Shown: in pieces, positions 1 through 7,860 of the stretch
How positions within the stretch are numbered: the stretch's first letter is position 1
Layout of the letters: every line of letters starts with the position of its first letter
Source of the DNA: Sphingobium sp. D43FB
Lineage (GTDB): Bacteria; Pseudomonadota; Alphaproteobacteria; Sphingomonadales; Sphingomonadaceae
Direction of reading: 5' to 3'
Length of the DNA: 64,000 nt
Assembly (NCBI RefSeq): GCF_002312805.1
Contig: NZ_NMUA01000003.1
Span: forward strand, 62,001-126,000
Position numbers and translations under genes: made by a program
The notes under the pieces: model-generated
Told to the model about the DNA's origin: nothing
Database searches by the model: none
The model's input: the letters and a program-made list of their open reading frames with translations, nothing else

Positions 1-266
1 TCTAGCATGATGCATGCGATATTGCTCGCTATGGGCCTATCGTTCATTCCCGGTCATTCAATATTCATGCACGGCAGCTAAAAGAGGTCCGGCGAGGCCC
101 CACAACTTGAGGACTGCATCCGGTGGGGCCTCGTTCCTTGCAGCGCCGAAGGGAGCAAACGCCCCACACTGAGGAGTCATCATGCATCGCTGATAATTCG
201 CGGCATCGCCCGCAGTGTGATGCCTGACGAGCAGCCTCGCCTCGCCTTTTCCGTGATATATGTCGC
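1..266. other. Left-edge stretch without a supported gene
   Basis: This is the downstream flank of the minus-strand sigma-4-like operon. A perfect 10-bp inverted repeat (arms 94-103 and 123-132, GAGGCCCCAC/GTGGGGCCTC) could form a hairpin. On the minus strand it is followed by a CTCTTTT stretch, so it could terminate the operon that ends at 267. A 110-codon open frame on the minus strand (58-390) overlaps the end of the sigma-4-like gene, has no recognisable domain or ribosome site, and is not called. Confidence 0.4.
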
Positions 267-845
267 TCAGGTCGTCAGATCCTTTGCCAATGCCCCTGCG
301 CGCAACCATTGCTCGAACGTCATGGGCTGCCGATCGAGGGAGCGAACCACATACAGCATCCTGCGGCGGACGACGAAGGGCAGTGTCCACATGCGTTTGG
401 CTATCTGCCGGTAGTTGAGGCCATCGACGCGACTGAGAAGAAAGGTTTCGAGAACCGGCGCGGGCAGCGTCTGGAGAAAGGCGATGTTGACGATCAGGTC
501 GTCATCGCACCCGCTATCCCAGGCCAGCGGTTCGCTATGGCCCAAAGCGCGCAAGCGCTCCTGGCACGAGGCGCGATAACGGCGGCGCAGGTCGCTTTCG
601 GCAGGCGCGATGTCCGTATTTCTCCAACGCTTCGACACGCCGCCATCCAGGATCGCGGCGATCATGCCCAGCGCTTCAGCCACGCATGCCTGAACTGCGC
701 TGTCGCTGATGGACAAGCGATGAGCGATTTCGGCGTAAGAGAGGTCGTCCACGCGGTGCATCAGGAATATCGCGCGCGTCACGACCGGAAGTCGCGCCAC
801 GGCGGCGTCATAGGCCGCACGCAATTGGTGGGATGGCTCACCCAT
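267..845 (-). CDS. Protein with two sigma-70 region-4-like helix-turn-helix domains
   Basis: This 192-residue protein carries two copies of a sigma-factor region-4-like DNA-binding unit. The first (about residues 10-65) contains LSYAEIAHRLSISDSAV, the pattern of the -35-binding helix-turn-helix of ECF sigma factors. The second (about 120-175) contains LNYRQIAKRM. No region 2, which binds core polymerase and the -10 element, is visible, so it is unlikely to be a complete sigma factor. A DNA-binding regulator or adaptor is a better guess. The ATG at 845 follows GGGGAG at a 7-base spacing and overlaps the end of the upstream NTase-HEPN gene by 8 bases, so the two are translated together. It is the last gene of a three-gene minus-strand operon on the mobile element. 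The fold assignment is good; the role is unknown. Confidence 0.75.
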   Translation of the reverse strand: MGEPSHQLRAAYDAAVARLPVVTRAIFLMHRVDDLSYAEIAHRLSISDSAVQACVAEALGMIAAILDGGVSKRWRNTDIAPAESDLRRRYRASCQERLRALGHSEPLAWDSGCDDDLIVNIAFLQTLPAPVLETFLLSRVDGLNYRQIAKRMWTLPFVVRRRMLYVVRSLDRQPMTFEQWLRAGALAKDLTT

Positions 846-1761
846 GCGCAGTCTCCCCGATAGCGGTAGCTATTGCGTCAAGTCTTTCGCGGCATCTGGT
901 TTCCACCAGATGGTTCAGCGTTGCGGCACGCTCCATCGCCCATGCCAATTCCTCCCGGCTGATGCGGAAGTTCCGGCCGTAACGGACCTCGACATAAGCG
1001 CGACGAATGCAGCCGAAAACACGGCGCTCGAACAGGGTGTCGCGCGGCCATGCCTTGGCAAGTTCCCTATCAAGTTCTTCAGCCACCTCGCGCAATTCGT
1101 CGAGTGCGTGGGTGCGTAGCCCGTGCAGGGCGAGTGACCAAGCCACACACTGATAGAGATGCTCGCAGGCCTGATGCAGCAGCAGCGCTGCCATCGGCAT
1201 ATTGTCCCGCCTTTGATAGAATGCTGCACCCAACAGGAATTCCGTCGCACGCCCATGCCAACGGGCAAACTCCGCTTTTCCATGTTCATGATGACGGGCG
1301 GCAGGCAATGTGCGTGGCGACTCCATTCGCGCGCTGCTCGCCTCATAAAGCGCGATGCCCTCGGTCGCGATCGTGACAAACCATGGCACGCCATGAACGA
1401 GCGCGTGGTTCACGTGGCTCAGGCTGTGTACGCAGAGCCGCACCGGATGCGTGATTTCACCCAATTCCCACCCCCGGCGGAGCCGATCGCGCACCGCCGT
1501 CCAATCGCCGCGGCGGGCAGCAAGCTTGTTGTGGTTGACGATCGCGAGCAACCGAATCGGCGCGGCGGGAGGAGCGAATGCCCAATTCTGCGCCGCATGA
1601 TGGCCATAAAGGATCAACTTGACGATATGGCCTGATTTGTAGCGTTCAGTGCGCTTGCCCGCGAGCATGGCGTCGAACCCCTCAAACAGCAGCGCGGCAA
1701 TTCGGCGGACCTCCTGCTGCATGGCAAATGGCAGATGGTCGAGATCGGTGCGCAACATCAT
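838..1761 (-). CDS. NTase-HEPN two-domain protein with decayed NTase active site
   Basis: This 307-residue protein has the layout of proteins annotated as nucleotidyltransferase and HEPN domain-containing. The N-terminal half (about 1-135) follows the MNT-type nucleotidyltransferase pattern up to WFVTIATEGIALYE. The C-terminal half (about 165-300) is a HEPN domain, with the family landmarks LLLHQACEHLYQC, AWPRDT and RRAYVEVRYGRNF. In active relatives the NTase signature is GSxARG followed by a D-x-D. Here it reads LYGHHAAQNW and then IRLLAIVN, so the glycine-serine pair and both metal-binding aspartates are gone. MNT/HEPN pairs elsewhere act as toxin-antitoxin systems in which the MNT protein adenylylates the HEPN RNase; whether this fusion does anything similar is unknown. 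The start overlaps the upstream stop (ATGA), with GGAGAGGGG upstream. Confidence 0.8.
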   Translation of the reverse strand: MMLRTDLDHLPFAMQQEVRRIAALLFEGFDAMLAGKRTERYKSGHIVKLILYGHHAAQNWAFAPPAAPIRLLAIVNHNKLAARRGDWTAVRDRLRRGWELGEITHPVRLCVHSLSHVNHALVHGVPWFVTIATEGIALYEASSARMESPRTLPAARHHEHGKAEFARWHGRATEFLLGAAFYQRRDNMPMAALLLHQACEHLYQCVAWSLALHGLRTHALDELREVAEELDRELAKAWPRDTLFERRVFGCIRRAYVEVRYGRNFRISREELAWAMERAATLNHLVETRCRERLDAIATAIGETAHG

Positions 1762-2966
1762 GCACCCCTCTCCCCCGGCAGGCCGGTGTAGCCGGTGATC
1801 CGTCCCACAGCGTTGAGCAATGTCGCGACCGTCTCCACGATCTCGGCGGGCGGAATGACGGCAAGCACGGCGCGCGCCTGATCGGGCGTTCGTCCTTGAC
1901 GGTGATAGCGCGACAGCGGCGGGATCAGCCGCGCCAGTTCCGGCGAGGGCGGCGGCATTCCGTTTGCCTGCGCCTCTTCCAGCTCCCGCTCAAGATCGAG
2001 GCCGATATGCTGGCGGTTCCACTCGTCGGAACAACCTGCGCGAAGCAGGAGCGTCTTTAGCGCAAACTCGCTCGCATTGGCCGCTTCGCGCACGACGAGC
2101 GAGGGACGATCACGCGCATGCCCTTCCACCATCAGCCCCACGAAATCCACCGCGCGGCGATAAAATGTCACGGCCAGGATACGGTCGAAGTCGCCGGGAC
2201 GGTGATAGAGGTCGAGATTATGGCGGGGATGCTGGCCAAGGCCGGGACGCAGGGACTGGGGCTGTGCATCGTCGCCAAGGCGGGCCAGCAATGCGCCGAA
2301 CGCCTCCGACAGATGCATTTCGGCTTCTGCGGCGCTGGCGTGCAGCTTGTTGGCGATCCGGGCGAGGTCAAAACCACGGCGGCGGTATTGGGCGAACGCC
2401 GCGCTCTGCGGCTCGTCCAGCGCGTCGGCCCCCGCCGTGATCCGGTCATGGATCGTTTGGCGTTCGGCACTTGGCGGGTCCATCGCCCGGTCGAAGAGAA
2501 TGATCCCACCGTCATAGCGCTTGGCCAGCCAGGGATTGGTAAGATGAAAGCGTCCGGCCTCGGCAATGGTGAAGACGGAAAGCTCGACGGCTATTGCCCG
2601 ACCCAGTTCCGATTTAAGCACGGCCTGGGCGCGGCCCCAGTAGCGTTCCAGTCCCTTATAGGCCTCATGATCGACAAAGCCCCAGATGTCGAAGACGAGC
2701 GGTTCGTTGCCCCATTTCACCGGCTTGCCCGTGTCGGCATGGTCGCCTACCAGCATCAACCAGTGCAGCGTCCCGCGCCTCGGCGCGCTGCTGCGGCGAT
2801 CGACGAAGTAGGCGCGCAATATCCGTACAGCGCGTTCCATCGCCATTCGGCCGAAGGCATCGAGATGAAGCACGCGTGCCAGGACGCGCTCGCGCATCTC
2901 ATTGTGATCGCGCGTCGCGCGCCGTTGGTCCGCACCATGGGCCAGCGCATCATGGTTGTCGTCCAT
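1758..2966 (-). CDS. NTase-like / sigma-4-like / HEPN-like fusion protein
   Basis: This is a 402-residue protein when started at the ATG at 2966, which follows GGAGG with a 4-base gap; an upstream in-frame extension to 3077 lacks such a site. Three parts can be seen. Residues about 10-160 resemble a divergent nucleotidyltransferase (LVFDIWGFVDHEAY, then YDGGIILFDRA). Residues about 185-235 look like a sigma-70 region-4 helix-turn-helix (FDLARIANKLHASAAEAEMH). Residues about 260-400 look like a HEPN domain (ASEFALKTLLLRAG, RQHIGLDLERELEEA). It heads the operon and overlaps the NTase-HEPN gene by 4 bases. The same modules recur in its two downstream partners, which suggests a complex or a duplication history. 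The HEPN and HTH calls are by pattern and less certain than in the neighbours. Confidence 0.65.
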   Translation of the reverse strand: MDDNHDALAHGADQRRATRDHNEMRERVLARVLHLDAFGRMAMERAVRILRAYFVDRRSSAPRRGTLHWLMLVGDHADTGKPVKWGNEPLVFDIWGFVDHEAYKGLERYWGRAQAVLKSELGRAIAVELSVFTIAEAGRFHLTNPWLAKRYDGGIILFDRAMDPPSAERQTIHDRITAGADALDEPQSAAFAQYRRRGFDLARIANKLHASAAEAEMHLSEAFGALLARLGDDAQPQSLRPGLGQHPRHNLDLYHRPGDFDRILAVTFYRRAVDFVGLMVEGHARDRPSLVVREAANASEFALKTLLLRAGCSDEWNRQHIGLDLERELEEAQANGMPPPSPELARLIPPLSRYHRQGRTPDQARAVLAVIPPAEIVETVATLLNAVGRITGYTGLPGERGA

Positions 2967-3429
2967 AAGACCTCCACTCCGCATCCATGGCGGATGAGGC
3001 GGAAGCGACGGGGTGGATGCGGCATTGGTCCCGAACTCCCGCGCGCTGGGCGCGGGAGCCGCCGGAACTGCTAACATGCCAGAGACATGCGCCGCCGCCT
3101 TTGACCCGAAGGTTTGGACATACGCGACGGCATCCCGGAAAACGAGGTTTCCGAGTTGGTTCTCTGGGCAGGATTAGCAGTCCTGGCGCTGCCTTTTGCG
3201 CAACGCGCGGACAGCTTATCAAAAAATGGGTGCGAAACAAAGAGGGGACAGGATTGGCGGTTTGTAGCCAACCGTCTGTGGAATGTCGTTCTTTGGTTCC
3301 AGCAAGAAACGAACCGCCCCGGCTTGGCCGGGGCGGTTTTTTCAAATCGGGATCGATCGTGCCCGTCCCGGTCGCGCGCTTGCGGACGCGAGGAACCCGG
3401 AGGCGAAGCCGCCTCCGGGTCGGGCAAGG
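2967..3429. other. Intergenic region between parB and the NTase/HEPN operon
   Basis: No convincing gene is present. The region must hold the promoter of the minus-strand operon that starts at 2966. It also has two hairpins near parB: 3314-3336 (see separate entry) and a perfect 10-bp stem at 3395-3404/3411-3420 (ACCCGGAGGC) just after the parB stop. Plus-strand open frames here run antisense into parB and have no family signature. Confidence 0.5.
3314..3342 (+). terminator. Rho-independent terminator-like hairpin
   Basis: The stem CCGCCCCGG/CCGGGGCGG has a 5-base loop and is followed directly by TTTTTT on the plus strand. Read on the minus strand, the downstream tail is TTCGTTTCTT, which is weaker but could still end the parB transcript. 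No plus-strand gene that would need this terminator is recognised. Confidence 0.6.
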
Positions 3430-5196
3430 TCAGGCGGCTTTGGCCATTGGCTGCGCCTTCTTTTCATCGGCGGCTTTGGCGGTATCGAACAGTGGCGCAA
3501 TCGCATTCCACCGCTCGGCACTGCCGACGCCGCCCCGGTCGGTATAGGTTGACGGGGGAAAGGCCATCCAGCGCGGCACCCAGCCATCCACTTTGGTGCG
3601 TCCGCCCGTTCCCGCAAGACAATCGCGCACGATCTGGCGCTGCACCCTGACGCTCTCCCCGGCATTGGCCGTCGCTACGGCATCGCCAGCGACCTCTCCG
3701 ACAATACGGCCGATCACTTGCTTGGCGCGGATGCTATCGAGCAGTGCATCATCGGCCTGCCAGACCGCCGCCATATCGACGCGGAGCAACGCGCCCACCA
3801 ACTCGACTATTGCGCTTCCTGCCGTCAGCGTCTCGCCCATCACGATCGCGAGGATCGACAGCACCGCTTCGTCGGGCAGCTTCAACAGGCGCAAGAACAG
3901 CCCCGGCAGTCCATCATCCCCGATATAGCCGTTCGTCACGGTAGGCGTTTCGGTATCGAAGCCCAGCAACGCCAGAACCCCGCGCCGTCCGGCGTCAAAC
4001 ATCGCTTCCGAAACACAGACCTCCACGCTCTCGGCGATGGCGTCCGTGCTGGCGCGCTGCTTCTCCACGTCCACCCGCCACATCGGCGAACCGACAATGG
4101 CATGAGCCACCATCAGGCGTAGCGCCATGGCAGGCTGTGAGAGCAAGGCGGCGCGCACAGCGGCATGGCGGTGAAGATCGACATAGTTCTGGATCGGCGC
4201 GCTAATCTCTGGGCGCACTGGCTTGGTTCCGGCGTCGTCCCCTTCAACATGCTTCTTGCGCCTCCGGACTTCTTTGGTGGTCAGATACCCCTCATGGAAG
4301 GTGACTTCGCCGCGATGGCTGATGGCGACATAAACCCGTCCGCCTCTCTTCTTGGGGCAGCGCTCATGCTCCCATGTGTGGAAATACGCACCGCGTTCCA
4401 TGACGACGACCTCCGGCCATCCTGCCTCCCGATAGCTTGCGGCTCGTTCCTCGACCGCCGCCATCTGTGCCGTCCAGAAATCGGAGGGAGAGGCGAAATA
4501 GCTGTCCTCCCCAAACAGGTCGGAGACGATCTCGCCGGAATAGCTGGTGAGGTCGAATAGCGCGACCTTGGTGGAAATGGCCGCGCCGCCCATCAGCCAT
4601 GATTTGAGATTCTGACCCATGGGGGCGTGATCGTTCTCACTGTCGAACAATGCCAGCCAGTCCCGCTGTTGCCCCTTGGTGGCAAGGGTCAGGTGCCGCA
4701 CGGTGAGCGCATCTATCCTCTCGGCCCGATAGAGATTGCGGATGCGGGGCATGAGATTGCCCAACGCAAGGGTGCGCTTCACCTGCAATGCGGTCAGGCC
4801 GAAGGTAAGGGAAATGTCCTCCACATTGCGGCCTTCCCGGACCAGCCGCGTAAAGGTTTCGCATTGGGTCATTTCATCGGGGTCGAGCCGGGCGATATTC
4901 TCGATAAGCGAGGCCTCCAGCGCCGCCGCATCGTCGCCCGCTTCCATGACGGCGCAGGGCAACGGGTCGATGCTCCCGCTTTCCTCCGCCACGGCCAGCG
5001 CTGCATGATAGCGCCGCTTGCCTGCCACGATTTCATAGGTGTCTGGCGATCCATTCTGCCGCACGATCAGCGGCACAAGGATGCCCCGCGCGCGAACGGA
5101 CGGGAGGATATTGGTGAGGTCCGGTGCCTTCCTGATGCCCCGCATATTGGCAGGCGAGACCGAGAGGCAGGCGATATCGATATGCTTGAGTTCCAT
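3430..5196 (-). CDS. ParB/RepB/Spo0J family partition-type protein
   Basis: This is a 588-residue ParB-family protein. The N-terminal ParB/Srx nuclease-like (CTP-binding) domain spans about residues 1-105, with the GKRRYHAAL signature near residue 60 and a downstream ENIAR motif. A helix-turn-helix segment (VEDISLTFGLTALQVKRTLAL) follows at about 130-165. The remaining 400 residues are a long C-terminal region without a family signature I recognise, much larger than in chromosomal ParB. The ATG at 5196 follows AAGGAG by about 8 bases; the 67 in-frame codons upstream look non-coding. No parA is next to it. Large ParB-like proteins of this kind are common on sphingomonad plasmids and integrative elements, which fits the setting. 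A regulatory rather than a partition role is possible. Confidence 0.85.
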   Translation of the reverse strand: MELKHIDIACLSVSPANMRGIRKAPDLTNILPSVRARGILVPLIVRQNGSPDTYEIVAGKRRYHAALAVAEESGSIDPLPCAVMEAGDDAAALEASLIENIARLDPDEMTQCETFTRLVREGRNVEDISLTFGLTALQVKRTLALGNLMPRIRNLYRAERIDALTVRHLTLATKGQQRDWLALFDSENDHAPMGQNLKSWLMGGAAISTKVALFDLTSYSGEIVSDLFGEDSYFASPSDFWTAQMAAVEERAASYREAGWPEVVVMERGAYFHTWEHERCPKKRGGRVYVAISHRGEVTFHEGYLTTKEVRRRKKHVEGDDAGTKPVRPEISAPIQNYVDLHRHAAVRAALLSQPAMALRLMVAHAIVGSPMWRVDVEKQRASTDAIAESVEVCVSEAMFDAGRRGVLALLGFDTETPTVTNGYIGDDGLPGLFLRLLKLPDEAVLSILAIVMGETLTAGSAIVELVGALLRVDMAAVWQADDALLDSIRAKQVIGRIVGEVAGDAVATANAGESVRVQRQIVRDCLAGTGGRTKVDGWVPRWMAFPPSTYTDRGGVGSAERWNAIAPLFDTAKAADEKKAQPMAKAA

Positions 5197-6740
5197 TGTC
5201 CTTACTCCTTGCCAAAACACCGGCCCCGAAGAGCGGGGTGGGCGGCGAGAGCGACCGGAAGGCGCGTCGGCAGAGGCGGGCTGCACCTGCAAGGCTGAAA
5301 CGAAGAGGAAGACCCGGCACCGCCGGGTTGCGGTCCGCCGCGACGGGCCTAGAGGGTAGCGACGCCCACACCGCTTGCCGGAGCCGCTTAACGCCATCGC
5401 GGTCGCCGCGATGTCCCCATGGGGATTGACCTGGCAATCCCCGCGTCATGCGATCGTGACGCCGAAGGCGACGAGACGGCGCGCAGCGGTGGCTCGGTGG
5501 AGCGAAGCGGAATAGAGCGCGGCCCGTGCGGAATGCGCGGGGACGCCCGCCATCGGTTCATGAGAACAAGCCCTGCCATGGCGACCTTGCAGCGAGCTGT
5601 TGTAAGGGGGGCTTCCAATCAATTCCATGTTGGCAGAAAGCCCTGTGTGTTAAAGTCAGGCGGGCGCGAACATGCCACTATCCCCGACGTAGGCTTACCC
5701 CGCTGGGAGCCACAACGGAATAGATTGGCATTTCATCTGCGTTGCATCGCACGGATACGGCTGAGCGGGCGACGGTTTGGGACAGTAATGGCACTTTGCA
5801 GCACCGTGTCGCCCAAAAGGAGATTGGAACTGTTGGATGTGAAGCGGCCACCGAAGCGAGCGCGACAGGCTCAATGCGCTGTCTGCGGGCGGCGTATGTC
5901 GGGAAAATGGGCTAAGCTGGATGGAGTGATGACCCTCATGCCTCGTTTTCACAGCAGGATTGGAGGTCGCACCTGTCTAGGAACCCGCCAAGCCGCAATT
6001 CTTCTCGATCATCTATGTGCGGATGAGGCGGGCCATTTTTGACCACATGATTATGTGGCAACTGCGGTGAAGATCACCCGTTCTTTTGTGGCGGTGAATG
6101 GAAGGCCCCTTAACCCGCGCAACCTCGACGCCTGCTTGCAGCGTCGATAGCTTTTACCGGTTCCCGCCACATCTCTTTTATCGCGGCGATGGTGGTGGGG
6201 ACACATCATTCTACAGCGACGCGTAGCAATAGCGCAGTCGGACGTTTTCGGCGCGTCAATTCGGCCTGCGCGGCTGTAAGGCAGGAAGCGCCCCCATCAT
6301 GCCAACATAGCAGGCGCGCCTCGGCAGTTTTAAAACACAATTGGAAGAATTAGCGCGATATTGGCGCAGTCGGCACTTCAGTACCCGCGCCCTTGCGGGG
6401 TGGGATCGTTTGAGGCAGATTGATTCGCGACGGGCAGGCCATCGAAAAGGACGATGGATATGCTAAATACATCATAGCTCAGACGATCTGCGGGGACCGG
6501 CGAGCGTAAAAATCGTGGCAATCAGGCAACAGTGCCTGAGAAAATGCGCATGGATGATGAGGCAGGCAAATCCCCGCCAATTCCCTCTACGTCCGCCGAT
6601 GTCCCTCACCGTCCCTCTACAGCCCTACGACATGTATCCGGGCGGCCTGACAGGCTGCAATGGATGTCTTGTCTTGCGCGGAAACTCCGCCAATTCTGGC
6701 TTTAGGGGGCTTTGGCAACGCATGACTTGAAAGCTCTCTT
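5197..6740. other. 1.5-kb stretch with no convincing gene upstream of parB
   Basis: This long region separates the divergent parB and AlpA-type genes. It is more AT-rich than the rest of the island from about 5950 on. The longest open frame (5419-6042, plus) has erratic composition and no domain. Visible structure: GCGCAGTCGG occurs twice (near 6231 and 6366), and CGCCAATTC occurs twice (near 6576 and 6689). It could hold the parB promoter and leader, ParB-binding or transfer-origin sequences, or the remains of deleted genes. None of these can be shown from the sequence alone. Confidence 0.4.
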
Positions 6741-6980
6741 ATGCCCAACACCGATCGTATCATTCGCCTCAAAACCGTTCTCGACCGCACCGGCCTTTCC
6801 CGGTCCACCATTTACCGCAAGATCGCGGAAGGGACATTCCCCCGGCAAGTGCCAATCAGCGTCCATGGCGCTGGCTGGCATGAGTCCGCCGTCAATCGCT
6901 GGGTCGCCGATCCCGGCGCTTACCGGCCGGACAACGACAATCCTCCATCGCTTGGGAAGTCCAGTCATGGAGAAGGGTGA
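6741..6980 (+). CDS. AlpA-family DNA-binding regulator
   Basis: This 79-residue protein matches the AlpA / prophage CP4-57 regulatory protein family. It has a MerR-like helix-turn-helix (LKTVLDRTGLSRSTIYRKIA), then the typical FPRQVPIS stretch and the W-x-E-S-x-V-x-R-W helix (residues about 45-55). AlpA proteins activate excision genes of prophages and integrative elements. Here it lies on the same strand as the serine recombinase further downstream, so control of excision is plausible. The downstream small gene overlaps its 3' end in another frame. Confidence 0.85.
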   Translation: MPNTDRIIRLKTVLDRTGLSRSTIYRKIAEGTFPRQVPISVHGAGWHESAVNRWVADPGAYRPDNDNPPSLGKSSHGEG

Positions 6981-7164
6981 CAACGCCGCGCCGCCCAATC
7001 GATTGGCCGCCGCCAACGATAACGGGACGGGCACTGAGCCGCCCAGCGTGGACATAGATGCGGCGCTGATCCGCATCGCGGAGTCTATCGGTCGCCATAT
7101 TGCGCGCCAACATATCCGCGCGTGCAGGGCCGCCAATGACAATGAGCCGGAAGGAACGGATTGA
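6967..7164 (+). CDS. Small island protein of unknown function
   Basis: This is a 65-residue open frame whose ATG overlaps the last 14 bases of the AlpA-type gene. It contains two similar motifs, RLAAANDN and RAANDN, around a predicted helix (ALIRIAESIGRHIARQ). No family is recognised. Position and overlap suggest co-translation with the regulator, and AND-type repeats of this sort are seen in small proteins of alphaproteobacterial mobile elements. It could be a minor accessory factor, and a non-coding frame cannot be fully excluded. Confidence 0.55.
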   Translation: MEKGDNAAPPNRLAAANDNGTGTEPPSVDIDAALIRIAESIGRHIARQHIRACRAANDNEPEGTD

Positions 7165-7172
7165 TGGAGCTA

Positions 7173-7203
7173 TTGACATCAATGCCATTCGATGGCATAT
7201 AAT
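7173..7203 (+). promoter_or_regulatory. Toxin-antitoxin promoter with embedded palindromic operator
   Basis: A consensus -35 (TTGACA, 7173-7178) and -10 (TATAAT, 7198-7203) flank a perfect inverted repeat TGCCAT-TCG-ATGGCA (7183-7197). The spacer is 19 bases, longer than the usual 17. The TumE-like ATG begins only 5 bases after the -10 box, so the transcript would be leaderless or nearly so. A palindrome inside the promoter is the classic layout for autorepression by the antitoxin. Confidence 0.65.
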
Positions 7204-7208
7204 CCATC

Positions 7209-7493
7209 ATGAAGGCGGAACCGTTGCTCAACGAACGTCACCAGCTTGATGCGAAGTCCTTTGTAGAGCTTCGTATCTGGCGGGTGCCGCAGCCGGTGAA
7301 GGGATCGATACACGATCTCAAATATGCCCTCGCCTATATTGTCGATGGCGTCTGCGTGCTGCGCTACGACAATGAGGCCGGCAAGAGCGATCATCGGCAT
7401 ATCGGCGAGAGCGAAACGGCCTATGCCTTCACGACGCCCGCCGCATTGCTGGCGGACTTCTGGAAGGACGTGGACCAATGGAGGCAAAAATGA
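7209..7493 (+). CDS. TumE-family toxin (DUF6516-like)
   Basis: This 94-residue protein follows the pattern of the TumE toxin family: an N-terminal ELRIWRVPQPVKGSIHDLKY segment, a central YDNEAGKSDHRH motif, and a C-terminal segment ending in ALLADFWKDV. The family is described as the toxin half of TumE-TumA modules on plasmids and transposons; the cellular target is not something I can state. Its stop overlaps the antitoxin start (ATGA), which couples their translation. No ribosome site fits between the -10 box and the ATG, in line with a leaderless message. Confidence 0.8.
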   Translation: MKAEPLLNERHQLDAKSFVELRIWRVPQPVKGSIHDLKYALAYIVDGVCVLRYDNEAGKSDHRHIGESETAYAFTTPAALLADFWKDVDQWRQK

Positions 7494-7831
7494 ACATCGT
7501 AACGCTCTCCGTCGCCAGCCGCGACGATGTGACGCGCCGTGCGCTTGCCGCTTTCGGGGGCGAGGCCCAGGGCGCGCATCATAGCTTCGCCAGTCCCGAT
7601 CTGTTGTGGCAGACGCTCACCCGCAAGCGCTGGGATTTGATCCAGGCGATGACCGGGCAAGGCGTCATGTCGATCCGTGAGGCTGCGCGGCGCGTGGGCC
7701 GGGACATGAAGGCGGTGCATGGCGACGTGCAGGCACTCATCGGCGCTGGTGTAATCCATAAGGAAGGGCGCGGCATCGTCTTTCCCTATGACGGCGTCCA
7801 TGTCGATTTCATGCTGACCAAGGCTGCCTGA
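7490..7831 (+). CDS. TumA-like antitoxin with helix-turn-helix
   Basis: This 113-residue protein starts at the ATG at 7490, which overlaps the toxin stop and has GGAG upstream; an in-frame ATG at 7478 is less well placed. The middle holds a winged-helix/HTH unit (MSIREAARRVGRDMKAVHGDVQAL), followed by a short IHKEGRGIVFPYDGVHV beta segment as in HVO_A0114-type regulators. It is the likely antitoxin and autoregulator of the module, and the palindrome at 7183-7197 is its natural candidate operator. A toxin-first gene order is unusual for classical modules but is typical of this family. Confidence 0.8.
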   Translation: MNIVTLSVASRDDVTRRALAAFGGEAQGAHHSFASPDLLWQTLTRKRWDLIQAMTGQGVMSIREAARRVGRDMKAVHGDVQALIGAGVIHKEGRGIVFPYDGVHVDFMLTKAA

Positions 7832-7860
7832 CGGCGGAACGGATCGCAGGAGCTTTTCTC

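Noticed and set aside
58..390. 110-codon minus-strand frame at the left edge
   Set aside because: Its 5' part lies inside the sigma-4-like gene in another frame and nothing in it resembles a protein family.
267..845. Complete ECF sigma factor
   Set aside because: Both recognisable domains are region-4-like; no region 2 helix is present, so sigma activity is not claimed.
5419..6042. 207-codon plus-strand open frame in the gap upstream of parB
   Set aside because: No ribosome site, no recognisable domain, Arg-rich composition typical of a GC-rich shadow frame; a C-x2-C near its middle was not enough to call a zinc protein.
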